From: Burkholderiales bacterium
GTDB lineage: Bacteria > Pseudomonadota > Gammaproteobacteria > Burkholderiales > Burkholderiaceae
Assembly: GCA_947447845.1 (NCBI GenBank)
Contig: CANFNO010000222.1
Location: 1-5,689, forward strand
Reading direction: 5' to 3'
Length of the DNA stretch: 5,689 nt
Of the stretch, positions 1-4,627 are shown piece by piece (position 1 is the first letter of the stretch; every line of letters begins with the position of its first letter). The position numbers were made by a program, and so were the translations under genes. The notes below the pieces were generated by a model. The model was given only the letters and a program-made list of their open reading frames with translations, had not been told where the DNA came from and searched no databases.

Positions 1-573
1 CCAACGCCCACTCCCCCGGCAGCGGTGACGCAAACTCCGGCAACGGCGCTTGTACCAGGTGCGCCTGTTGCTGCCAGGCCCTTGCCTCGCAGCACTCCCC
101 CGCCCGCTGCGAGCGCTCGGCCAGCAGCAGCTGCCGCGCCCGCCGCTGCATTGCGCGCCATGACATTGGCGGCACCGGCCAGTGCCAAGGTCGGAGAGAA
201 GATTTTGGTATCTCTCTCATTCCCACCGGTAGCCGCTGCCACCATGCTGGAAACCAGCTTGAGCTATGACAGCAGCCGACTGAAACTCATCGCGGTCAAT
301 GAATCTGACAGCGCCCGCAACAATGCGGCTGGCGCGCGCTTTACCGGCGACGGCGACAGCCCTGGCTCAGTCCGGATTGAACTGTCCGCAGGCCGCGGCG
401 AGACTTTACCGGCTACTGGTGGCGCTCTGGCACAACTGCAATTTGAAGTGCTGCCAGGCGAGGGGTCAACGCAACTGAGCCTGGGCACTGTGAATGTGCA
501 AAATGCCGACAGCGGCAGCGTGACACTGCCCGAAACTGCGGCCTTTGAAATGGACGTCAAAGCAGCACCATGA
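1..573 (+). CDS. C-terminal part of a secretin-like protein with a cohesin-like domain (5' partial)
   Basis: The frame is open from the first base, so the GTG at 25 is not taken as a start; 190 residues are visible. Residues 1 to about 52 are a Pro/Ala-rich linker. Residues about 53-188 look like a cohesin-type beta-sandwich: alternating hydrophobic strands, a 'SYDSSRLKL' segment matching the usual YDP..L strand of that fold, a 'GGALAQLQFEVLPGEG' strand and a final strand before the stop. In Burkholderiales such a domain occurs at the C-terminus of GspD/PulD/MshL-type secretins that precede pseudopilin genes, which is the arrangement here, so an outer-membrane secretin is the best guess. The secretin core itself lies outside the window, so that identity is inferred from context. 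The stop overlaps the next start as ATGA, implying translational coupling. Alternative: another periplasmic or lipoprotein component with a cohesin domain. Confidence 0.72.
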   Translation, partial: PTPTPPAAVTQTPATALVPGAPVAARPLPRSTPPPAASARPAAAAAPAAALRAMTLAAPASAKVGEKILVSLSFPPVAAATMLETSLSYDSSRLKLIAVNESDSARNNAAGARFTGDGDSPGSVRIELSAGRGETLPATGGALAQLQFEVLPGEGSTQLSLGTVNVQNADSGSVTLPETAAFEMDVKAAP

Positions 574-1061
574 GCCTCGTGCGCCTGTCTGTGCGCCCAC
601 GCGGGTTCACGCTGATAGAAATGCTGGTGACAGTGACCATCGTGGCACTCATGTCGACTATCGCATTTCCGATGCTGGAACTCGCCGAGCGTCGCAGTAA
701 CGAACGCGAACTGCGGGAGGCGCTGCGTCAGATTCGTAACGGCCTGGACAACTATAAACAGGCGGTGGACGAAGGCCGCGTTGTGGAAGAGAACAAGGGC
801 TCGGGTTATCCACCGAGTCTGGATGCTTTGGTAAGCGGTGTGGTCGATGCCAAGAGCCCAAGCAAGGACAAGAAAATTTACTTTCTGCGCAAAATCCCCC
901 GCGACCCGCTCAACCAATCGCTGGAAGCGGGAGCGCCCGTCTGGGGCCTGAGAAGTTATGCCAGTTCGGCGACCGCTCCCCAGCCCGGGGCGGACATATT
1001 TGATGTCTATTCGCTATCACAGGCCATTGGGCTCAATGGCATCCCCTACAAGGAGTGGTGA
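570..1061 (+). CDS. GspG-like prepilin/pseudopilin, first of three
   Basis: 163-residue type IV pilin-like protein. The N-terminus has a short basic leader ending G12, then F13-T-L-I-E17: the prepilin peptidase cleavage/methylation site with the +5 glutamate. A hydrophobic helix follows (about 13-34). The rest resembles the GspG core: an amphipathic helix (about 40-68), YP at 80-81 with a following 'SLDALV', LR at 106-107, DP at 112-113 and W125. It ends in PYKEW, the same style of ending as the next gene. It should be inserted in the inner membrane, processed by a PilD-type peptidase and assembled into a pseudopilus or pilus of a type II secretion or MSHA-like machine. The ATG at 570 overlaps the upstream stop (ATGA). 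At 163 residues it is longer than typical GspG (about 140), mainly from an insert at 90-104. Which machine it belongs to is not decided by the sequence. Confidence 0.93.
   Translation: MSLVRLSVRPRGFTLIEMLVTVTIVALMSTIAFPMLELAERRSNERELREALRQIRNGLDNYKQAVDEGRVVEENKGSGYPPSLDALVSGVVDAKSPSKDKKIYFLRKIPRDPLNQSLEAGAPVWGLRSYASSATAPQPGADIFDVYSLSQAIGLNGIPYKEW
1050..1055 (+). promoter_or_regulatory. Ribosome-binding site AAGGAG that decides the start of the second pilin
   Basis: AAGGAG lies inside the last codons (Lys-Glu-Trp) of the upstream pilin gene, five bases before the ATG at 1061. It supports ATG 1061 over the in-frame GTG codons at 1055 and 1058, the first of which overlaps this site. The stop and start overlap as TGATG, so the coding end of one pilin doubles as the translation signal of the next. 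Confidence 0.75.
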
Positions 1062-1438
1062 TGCGGCGCAAACACCTAGGTTTCACCCTGATTGAGCTGA
1101 TTGTGGTTATGACCATCATCAGTTTGTTGCTAACGTTGGCTGCCCCGCGTTACTTCCGCTCGATTGACAAGAGCAAGGAAACAGTGCTCAAGGCCAATCT
1201 GGTTGCCACGCGCGACGCGATAGACAAATTTCACGCCGACACCGGCAAGTACCCCCAACAGTTGGCAGAACTGGTTGATAAGCATTACCTGCGGACGCTG
1301 CCCTGGGATCCAATTGCCGAAAGTTCCGAAACTTGGGTCCTGGTGCCTGCAGCGGATGGGCAGGATGGCGGGGTCTACAACATCAACAGTGGTGCTGAAG
1401 GTGCAGGGTCGGACGGTGTCCCCTATGCGGAGTGGTGA
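1061..1438 (+). CDS. GspG-like prepilin/pseudopilin, second of three
   Basis: 125-residue pseudopilin closest in shape to the major pseudopilin GspG. A six-residue basic leader ends in G7, followed by F8-T-L-I-E12, a canonical prepilin peptidase site with the +5 glutamate, and a hydrophobic stretch to about residue 28. The GspG core follows: 'TGKYP' at 61-65, 'LAELV', LR at 77-78, DP at 83-84 and W92. The C-terminal loop 'NINSGAEGAGSDG' resembles the acidic, glycine-rich loop that binds calcium in GspG proteins, and the protein ends PYAEW. It is expected in the inner membrane and periplasm as a filament subunit. ATG 1061 is chosen over the upstream GTG codons for its ribosome-binding site and the TGATG overlap. 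Its last 14 bases overlap the next gene. Whether it is the major subunit of a true T2SS or of a related MSHA-like system is inferred only. Confidence 0.93.
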   Translation: MRRKHLGFTLIELIVVMTIISLLLTLAAPRYFRSIDKSKETVLKANLVATRDAIDKFHADTGKYPQQLAELVDKHYLRTLPWDPIAESSETWVLVPAADGQDGGVYNINSGAEGAGSDGVPYAEW

Positions 1439-2162
1439 GCACGCCAAACACGAGCATGGCTTTGTCTATATCGCCCTGCTCATTGGCTTGACGATCATCA
1501 GCATCGGTCTGGGTGCGACATCAGAAGTCTGGACCCAGTCCCGTCAGCGTGAGAAAGAAGAAGAACTGCTGTTTATAGGCAACCAGTTCCGGCTTGCAAT
1601 TACCCGTTTTTATCAACAATCCCCTCCGGCAGCCCGTCGTTTTCCGCTGACACTGGAGGAATTGGTGGATGACAACCGCGCCCCGGACAAACCGGCTCAC
1701 TATCTGCGAAGGCTATACACCGATCCCATGACGGGGGACACAAAATGGGGCGAAGTGCGCTTGGCCAGTGGCCAACTGGTAGGCGTATACAGCCAGTCCA
1801 ACAGCACGCCCTTCAAGGTCCATGGCTTCGCGCTGCGCGACATGGACTTTGTTGACAAAGATCGCTATTCGGACTGGATCTTCCGCTCTGCGCTGCCAGC
1901 CGCCAACCCGCTTCTGGCAGCAGGTGCGGGATATACCGGACCTGGCGGAACACCCGGGAAGCCTGGTCCTGGCGGTGCACCTGGTGCTGCTCCCGGTTCT
2001 GCTCCCGGTTCTGCTCCTGGTGCTGCACCGGGTACCACTCCCGGATTCGGTCCAGGATTTGGTCCTGGTGGAGGTCCTGGCCGGACACTCTCGCCACAAT
2101 TGAATCCCAATACCCCGACTCCACCAGGTTTCATTCTGCCGACACCACGGCCACGTCGATAG
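1425..2162 (+). CDS. Atypical pseudopilin-like type II secretion protein with Gly/Pro-rich tail
   Basis: 245 residues from the ATG at 1425, inside the end of the preceding gene in another frame. The frame stays open further upstream, but residues before this Met have no pilin features. A basic/polar leader ends H11-G12, then F13-V-Y-I-A17 and a hydrophobic helix to about residue 32: a prepilin-like N-terminus with Ala instead of Glu at +5, as known for the tip pseudopilin GspK. Residues 33-50 are highly charged. The core repeats the motif seen in both upstream pilins: FP at 73-74, 'TLEELV', LR at 94-95, DP at 100-101 and W108. So it is probably a GspG-like paralogue. Residues 172-219 are a PG-rich tail, then a Pro-rich end closing in PRPRR. 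It is predicted to be an inner-membrane-anchored minor pseudopilin; loss of Glu5 suggests a capping or initiating role, which is inference. Confidence 0.85.
   Translation: MRSGEHAKHEHGFVYIALLIGLTIISIGLGATSEVWTQSRQREKEEELLFIGNQFRLAITRFYQQSPPAARRFPLTLEELVDDNRAPDKPAHYLRRLYTDPMTGDTKWGEVRLASGQLVGVYSQSNSTPFKVHGFALRDMDFVDKDRYSDWIFRSALPAANPLLAAGAGYTGPGGTPGKPGPGGAPGAAPGSAPGSAPGAAPGTTPGFGPGFGPGGGPGRTLSPQLNPNTPTPPGFILPTPRPRR
1938..2081 (+). repeat. In-frame Gly/Pro-rich (collagen-like) coding repeat
   Basis: This segment encodes residues 172-219 of the third pilin-like protein, where PG recurs every three or four residues (APGS, APGS, APGA, APGT, then FGPGFGPGGGPG). At DNA level the 12-base unit GCTCCCGGTTCT occurs twice in tandem (1989-2000 and 2001-2012), followed by a variant, GCTCCTGGTGCT (2013-2024). 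The near-identity of the units points to recent slippage or expansion. The repeat is only partly Gly-X-Y in period, so a true collagen triple helix is doubtful; a flexible extended tail is more likely. Reverse-strand open frames across this segment are by-products of its composition. Confidence 0.85.
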
Positions 2163-2170
2163 CGACGGCC
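2149..2170. terminator. Possible stem-loop at the convergent gene junction
   Basis: GGC (2149-2151) and CGTCG (2154-2158) can pair with CGACG (2163-2167) and GCC (2168-2170) across a four-base ATAG loop, with a two-base bulge on the left arm. The loop contains the stop codon of the third pilin gene. It lies between convergent genes only 25 bp apart, where a bidirectional terminator would be expected. No T-tract follows on either strand, so intrinsic termination is weakly supported. Confidence 0.25.
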
Positions 2171-2187
2171 ATTGGTTGGTCACTGAC

Positions 2188-2793
2188 TCAGGTCAGACGC
2201 TTGGTCTTGTTGTAGATGGACAGCACTTTGGGCACATATTTTTCGGTTTCAGAGAACCGCGGAATTTTGCGTCCAGCCTGCATCACAGCACCCTCGCCCG
2301 CGTTGTAGGCGGCGATGGTCAGTTCCAGATCATCGCCAAAGTAGTCCAACAACCAGCGCAGATATTTGCTGCCGGTAAGGATGTTCTGTCTTGGATCCCA
2401 GCTGTTGACGTTGCCAAACCGCTTGGCAGTGGCGGGCATCAATTGCATCAGGCCCTGGGCACCTTTGCGGGAGTAGGCGCGCGGGTTGTAATTCGACTCC
2501 ACCAGAATCACCGCATGGATCAATGCCGGTGGAATTTGATAAGTCTCGCTGGCTTCCTGGATAAAGGGCAAAAAGCCAGCCGGGACCTTGCTCAAAAACG
2601 TGGGGTTTTCCGGTACAGGCGTGGGCAGCACAATGGCGATCTTTTCAGCCTCAATCAACAAGGTGTTGGCGATATCGTCTTCATTGCTGGAGAGCACGAT
2701 CGAGCCCTCCGCGCTGATGCCTGAATAAACTTGCGCGCCCGCCTGCTGTGCGACCAGACCGCACAGGCAAACTGCAAGCAACCTGCGTCTCAT
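2188..2793 (-). CDS. Secreted lytic transglycosylase (SLT domain)
   Basis: 201 residues. The N-terminus MRRRLLAVCLCGLVAQQAGA is a signal peptide with a likely cleavage after AGA20, so the enzyme acts in the periplasm. Residues 21-36 (QVYSG..AEGSIVLSS) resemble the short strand-rich leader segment common before the catalytic domain in this family. The SLT domain spans about 75-195: the catalytic Glu99 in 'ILVESNYNPRA', then GLMQLMP at 114-120, and 'AAYNAGEGAV' at 161-170. Family members cleave the MurNAc-GlcNAc bond of peptidoglycan and form 1,6-anhydro-MurNAc. Its start overlaps the stop of the upstream Crp/Fnr gene by four bases (ATGA), so the two are co-translated. Such enzymes often open the wall for secretion or pilus machines; the convergent pseudopilin operon fits that, but house-keeping wall turnover is equally possible. 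Cys9 and Cys11 do not form a convincing lipobox. Confidence 0.93.
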   Translation of the reverse strand: MRRRLLAVCLCGLVAQQAGAQVYSGISAEGSIVLSSNEDDIANTLLIEAEKIAIVLPTPVPENPTFLSKVPAGFLPFIQEASETYQIPPALIHAVILVESNYNPRAYSRKGAQGLMQLMPATAKRFGNVNSWDPRQNILTGSKYLRWLLDYFGDDLELTIAAYNAGEGAVMQAGRKIPRFSETEKYVPKVLSIYNKTKRLT

Positions 2794-3467
2794 AAACGTG
2801 CTTTTGAACGCCGCTCGGTGATGACCAGGGTACCGTCGTCTACTTTTCGGATAAAGCCCTGGGCTTCAAATTCCTTCAGTGCCTTGCTGACCATTTCGCG
2901 CGAGGCGCCCACTTCACGGGCGATCGCGGCGTGTGATACTTTTTTCTTGATGACGATCTGATTGGAATCACCATCCTCAGCCATGTCGAGCAAGTAGCGT
3001 GCGACGCGGCCAAACACACTCAAGAGTGCCAAAGATGCAATTTTCTGGTTCGCCTTGCGCAGACGCATGACCAGACCGCGCATGACAGAGACAGCCATTT
3101 GCGCGTTACTCAGGATGCAACTGTTGAAGCCCTCGCGGCTCAGGGCCAAGGCGTCGATCTGCGTGTCAGCCACCACGCTGGCCGAGTGGGGTTGGTTGTC
3201 CAGCAGGCTCATTTCACCAATGCAATCGCCCACTCCCAGCGTTGCGAGCACAAGCTCCTTGCCTGTGGGATTGGTCACGATCACACTCGCCTTGCCAGAC
3301 AAGATCACAAATAGCATATTGGACTTGTCGCCGGCCTCAACCAGATGCTCTGAACGTTTGAAGCGCTTTTTCTCAAGCGCACCCATGAGCGATACGGCCT
3401 GGGTGTCTGAAAGGTGCTCAAATAGCGGCACCCTCCGCAATAGTTCTGGCGTTGATAGTGTTGCCAC
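2790..3467 (-). CDS. Crp/Fnr-family transcriptional regulator
   Basis: 225 residues from the GTG at 3467. The frame is open to a GTG at 3563, but the extra 32 residues have no family similarity and would begin upstream of the candidate promoter. The chosen GTG has GAAGGT nine bases ahead and gives the usual family length. Residues about 10-128 form the cyclic-nucleotide-binding-type beta barrel (VILSGKASV at 54-62, GVGDCIGEMSLLD at 78-90), about 130-165 the dimer helix, and 177-208 the winged helix-turn-helix with recognition helix 'SREMVSKALKEFE'. R190 and E191 match the CRP DNA-contact pair, suggesting TGTGA-like half-sites. There is no FNR-type N-terminal cysteine cluster. At the phosphate-binding Arg position of CRP (Arg-Ser) it has His94-Ser95, so cAMP binding is uncertain. 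It lies directly upstream of, and is coupled to, the lytic transglycosylase gene. Confidence 0.92.
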   Translation of the reverse strand: MATLSTPELLRRVPLFEHLSDTQAVSLMGALEKKRFKRSEHLVEAGDKSNMLFVILSGKASVIVTNPTGKELVLATLGVGDCIGEMSLLDNQPHSASVVADTQIDALALSREGFNSCILSNAQMAVSVMRGLVMRLRKANQKIASLALLSVFGRVARYLLDMAEDGDSNQIVIKKKVSHAAIAREVGASREMVSKALKEFEAQGFIRKVDDGTLVITERRSKARL

Positions 3468-3476
3468 TTTTACAAT

Positions 3477-3482
3477 ACCTTC
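3477..3482 (-). promoter_or_regulatory. Ribosome-binding site of the Crp/Fnr gene (GAAGGT)
   Basis: On the minus strand GAAGGT lies nine bases upstream of the GTG at 3467. It decides this start over the GTG at 3563, since no comparable signal near family-similar sequence supports the longer form. Confidence 0.55.
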
Positions 3483-3534
3483 ATATTTATATTGAAAATT
3501 CTTTCCCAGATGAATGGAAATCCACTCGATCCTA

Positions 3535-3552
3535 CGGGTATTCTTATACCCG
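3535..3552. promoter_or_regulatory. Perfect palindrome, candidate operator
   Basis: CGGGTAT (3535-3541) and ATACCCG (3546-3552) are perfect inverted arms around TCTT. The 18-bp symmetric site lies in the 152-bp spacer (3468-3619) between the divergent Crp/Fnr and PilZ genes and covers the candidate -10 box of the former. Symmetry fits a dimeric repressor. The half-sites are not TGTGA or TTGAT, so the ligand protein may not be the adjacent regulator. Apart from this and the promoter, I see nothing strong in the spacer; no clear promoter for the PilZ gene stands out. Confidence 0.45.
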
Positions 3553-3571
3553 ACCCCATTCACTAGCTTAA
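3543..3571 (-). promoter_or_regulatory. Candidate sigma70 promoter for the Crp/Fnr-transglycosylase operon
   Basis: On the minus strand TATAAG (3548-3543) matches five of six bases of a -10 box. TTAAGC (3571-3566), 17 bases upstream, is a weak -35 box. Transcription would begin near 3536, giving a leader of about 70 bases before the GTG at 3467. The -10 overlaps a palindrome, so repression or autoregulation there is plausible. The weak -35 could mean activator dependence. Not demonstrated. Confidence 0.4.
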
Positions 3572-3619
3572 CGCAAAAACTGCTTTAGTCATTGCCAAAG
3601 CTCAATACACGAAAACAAT

Positions 3620-3964
3620 ATGAATCACACCGAAAAACGGATATTGCCGCGCATCCTTTTGGGTGACGTTCCGAGGGGCTCCATTTCATTGGTTTTACAA
3701 GGGCGCCGCATAGTTATTGAAAGCCTGCGCGACATCTCCAACTCGGGCATTAGTTTCTCCTTAAACCAACAAGTTGCGGTATCCGAAAGAATCTCGATCG
3801 AATACTCCGACCCCCATGTCAAGCTCGAAGTATTTGGCAGGGTGGCCTGGTGCAGCAAGACGGATCTGCGCACCCCGTCAGAACCACTTCACCCCGGCAA
3901 TTACCTCATGGGGGTGGAGTTGATGAGCCCGATGATGCTTTTTGCGGTGCTTCCCAAGCGTTAG
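3620..3964 (+). CDS. PilZ-domain protein, probable c-di-GMP receptor
   Basis: 114 residues forming a single PilZ domain. The two c-di-GMP-binding signatures are present: the RxxxR motif as R7-I-L-P-R11, and the D/NxSxxG motif as D38-I-S-N-S-G43. Downstream 'VFGRVAWC' (71-78) and 'YLMGVEL' (95-101) match the conserved beta-strands of the fold. It is cytosolic, with no signal peptide or membrane segment. Single-domain PilZ proteins bind c-di-GMP and act through partner proteins on motility, pili, secretion or exopolysaccharide. It is divergent from the Crp/Fnr gene and near a pseudopilin operon, which hints at control of a surface apparatus; that is inference. The ATG at 620 bases past 3000 (3620) has no purine-rich ribosome site ahead of it (only GAAAAC), so translation may be weak or leaderless. 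It ends convergently with the next gene, overlapping four bases. Confidence 0.9.
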   Translation: MNHTEKRILPRILLGDVPRGSISLVLQGRRIVIESLRDISNSGISFSLNQQVAVSERISIEYSDPHVKLEVFGRVAWCSKTDLRTPSEPLHPGNYLMGVELMSPMMLFAVLPKR

Positions 3965-4275
3965 CCGCCTCCGCGCTGCATATACAAATCGAAGCGCTTC
4001 ATGAAGGCGTAGCGCGCCGCCTCGTCCACGCCTGCAAAGCGAAAACTTACGGTGAGGCGGGGCATCTGCACTAGCGCAATAACGCGCGGTTCGTTCGCCT
4101 GCCATTTCAGCCCCAACGCGCCATCGCCAATGCGCACACCCACCGTACGGTCCTGACGCTTCCAGTGGTGCTCGCCTATGGCATCGGGCAGCCAACGCAG
4201 CCAATCGGATTCGGTACAGCCCATATCGCGCTCAAAGCGCTCTTCGTAAACAGATTGCATTTCAGTTTCGTTCAC
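3961..4275 (-). CDS. Unrecognised small protein co-transcribed with a MoaD-like gene
   Basis: 104 residues from the GTG at 4275, one base after the moaD-like stop, with AGGCGG upstream; ATG 4260 is the alternative start. The longer open frame to 4341 would run through the end of the moaD-like gene and is unlikely. I do not recognise the family. Visible features: a charged N-terminal helix (about 5-18), a Trp-rich segment 'DWLRWLP' (24-30), 'HHWKR' (36-40), a series of probable beta strands (44-80), a final amphipathic helix (84-99) and the C-terminus QRGGG. It looks cytosolic, with no signal peptide or membrane span. Position argues for a role with the MoaD-like carrier and the oxidoreductase, perhaps cofactor maturation or enzyme assembly. 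A comparison with DUF1952, the extra domain of a Thermus MoaD-related protein, would be worth making. Its stop overlaps that of the convergent PilZ gene. Confidence 0.8.
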   Translation of the reverse strand: MNETEMQSVYEERFERDMGCTESDWLRWLPDAIGEHHWKRQDRTVGVRIGDGALGLKWQANEPRVIALVQMPRLTVSFRFAGVDEAARYAFMKRFDLYMQRGGG

Positions 4276-4276
4276 A

Positions 4277-4531
4277 TTACCCGCCTGCGATGGGTGGCCA
4301 GATCGCCAACACATCATCCGGCTGCAATGCCAACGTCGCACGGTCTAGAGGTGCGATATAGCGCCCATTAATCAGCACCAGATGCACCATCTTTTCAGGC
4401 AAGCCAAAAGGCTCTATGACCTGCAAAATAGTGGCACCTGGTTGCACCTCCAGGCTGACCTGGTTAGCGGTGCGGTGCTGCTGAGGAAGGTAGTCGGTCA
4501 GTGACGCGAATAGCTTGAAAGTTATCTTCAT
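4277..4531 (-). CDS. MoaD/ThiS-family sulfur carrier protein
   Basis: 84 residues, the usual MoaD length, from the ATG at 4531 with AGGA five bases ahead (TTAGGATTTTCATG). The frame extends to 4594, but that part runs through the intergenic hairpin and adds no family sequence. The beta-grasp pattern is clear: 'MKITFKLFASLTDYLP' start, 'GATILQVIEPFGLP' helix, 'VLINGRYI' strand, 'LQPDDVLAIWPP' and the terminal IAGG. In the family the C-terminal Gly-Gly is adenylated by MoeB or a relative and thiocarboxylated, then donates sulfur to form the dithiolene of molybdopterin (or of a tungsten cofactor). No moaE or other moa genes lie beside it in this window, so it is probably a dedicated copy for the neighbouring oxidoreductase system rather than the general moaD. 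Confidence 0.92.
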   Translation of the reverse strand: MKITFKLFASLTDYLPQQHRTANQVSLEVQPGATILQVIEPFGLPEKMVHLVLINGRYIAPLDRATLALQPDDVLAIWPPIAGG

Positions 4532-4576
4532 GAAAATCCTAATAGCCCCACGCTTTCCCACGTAATGCGGGACGCT

Positions 4577-4623
4577 GCCCCCGAGGGGCCGCAAGCCAGC
4601 TCGGGGCGACCCGTAGCTGGCTT
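4577..4623. repeat. GC-rich nested hairpin, possible REP-type element
   Basis: AAGCCAGCT (4593-4601) pairs perfectly with AGCTGGCTT (4615-4623). Inside it CGGG (4602-4605) pairs with CCCG (4610-4613) around a GCGA loop, leaving one bulged T (4614). A second short inverted repeat, CCCC-GA-GGGG (4579-4588), sits beside it. The element fills most of the 96-bp gap between the oxidoreductase stop and the moaD-like start, beginning four bases after that stop. There is no T-tract, so it is not a standard terminator. It could stabilise or process the mRNA between the two genes. Its sequence resembles GC-rich intergenic repeats I associate with Comamonadaceae genomes; this is from memory. Confidence 0.6.
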
Positions 4624-4627
4624 CATG

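Noticed and set aside
264..917. Long minus-strand open frame across the cohesin region and the first pilin gene
   Set aside because: It lies antisense to two clearly coding genes, has no family-like composition, and is a by-product of GC-rich codon use.
1865..2134. Minus-strand frame with Gly/Pro-rich sequence, resembling a second collagen-like protein
   Set aside because: The palindromic codon content of Gly/Pro repeats makes the reverse frame also Gly/Pro-rich; there is no start context or neighbour support.
2183..2196. Small inverted repeat CTGAC/GTCAG near the transglycosylase stop as a terminator
   Set aside because: Only five base pairs, partly inside the coding end, with no T-tract on either strand.
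2176..2724. 182-residue plus-strand open frame opposite the lytic transglycosylase
   Set aside because: The minus strand encodes a full SLT enzyme with signal peptide and catalytic motifs; the plus frame has no recognisable features.
3468..3563. 32-residue N-terminal extension of the Crp/Fnr regulator
   Set aside because: The region is AT-rich, contains the palindrome and candidate promoter, and would make the protein longer than its family; the GTG at 3467 has a better ribosome site.
3592..3621. TTGCCA with CAATAT as a plus-strand promoter for the PilZ gene
   Set aside because: The -10 match is poor and transcription would start after the ATG, so it cannot serve the chosen start.
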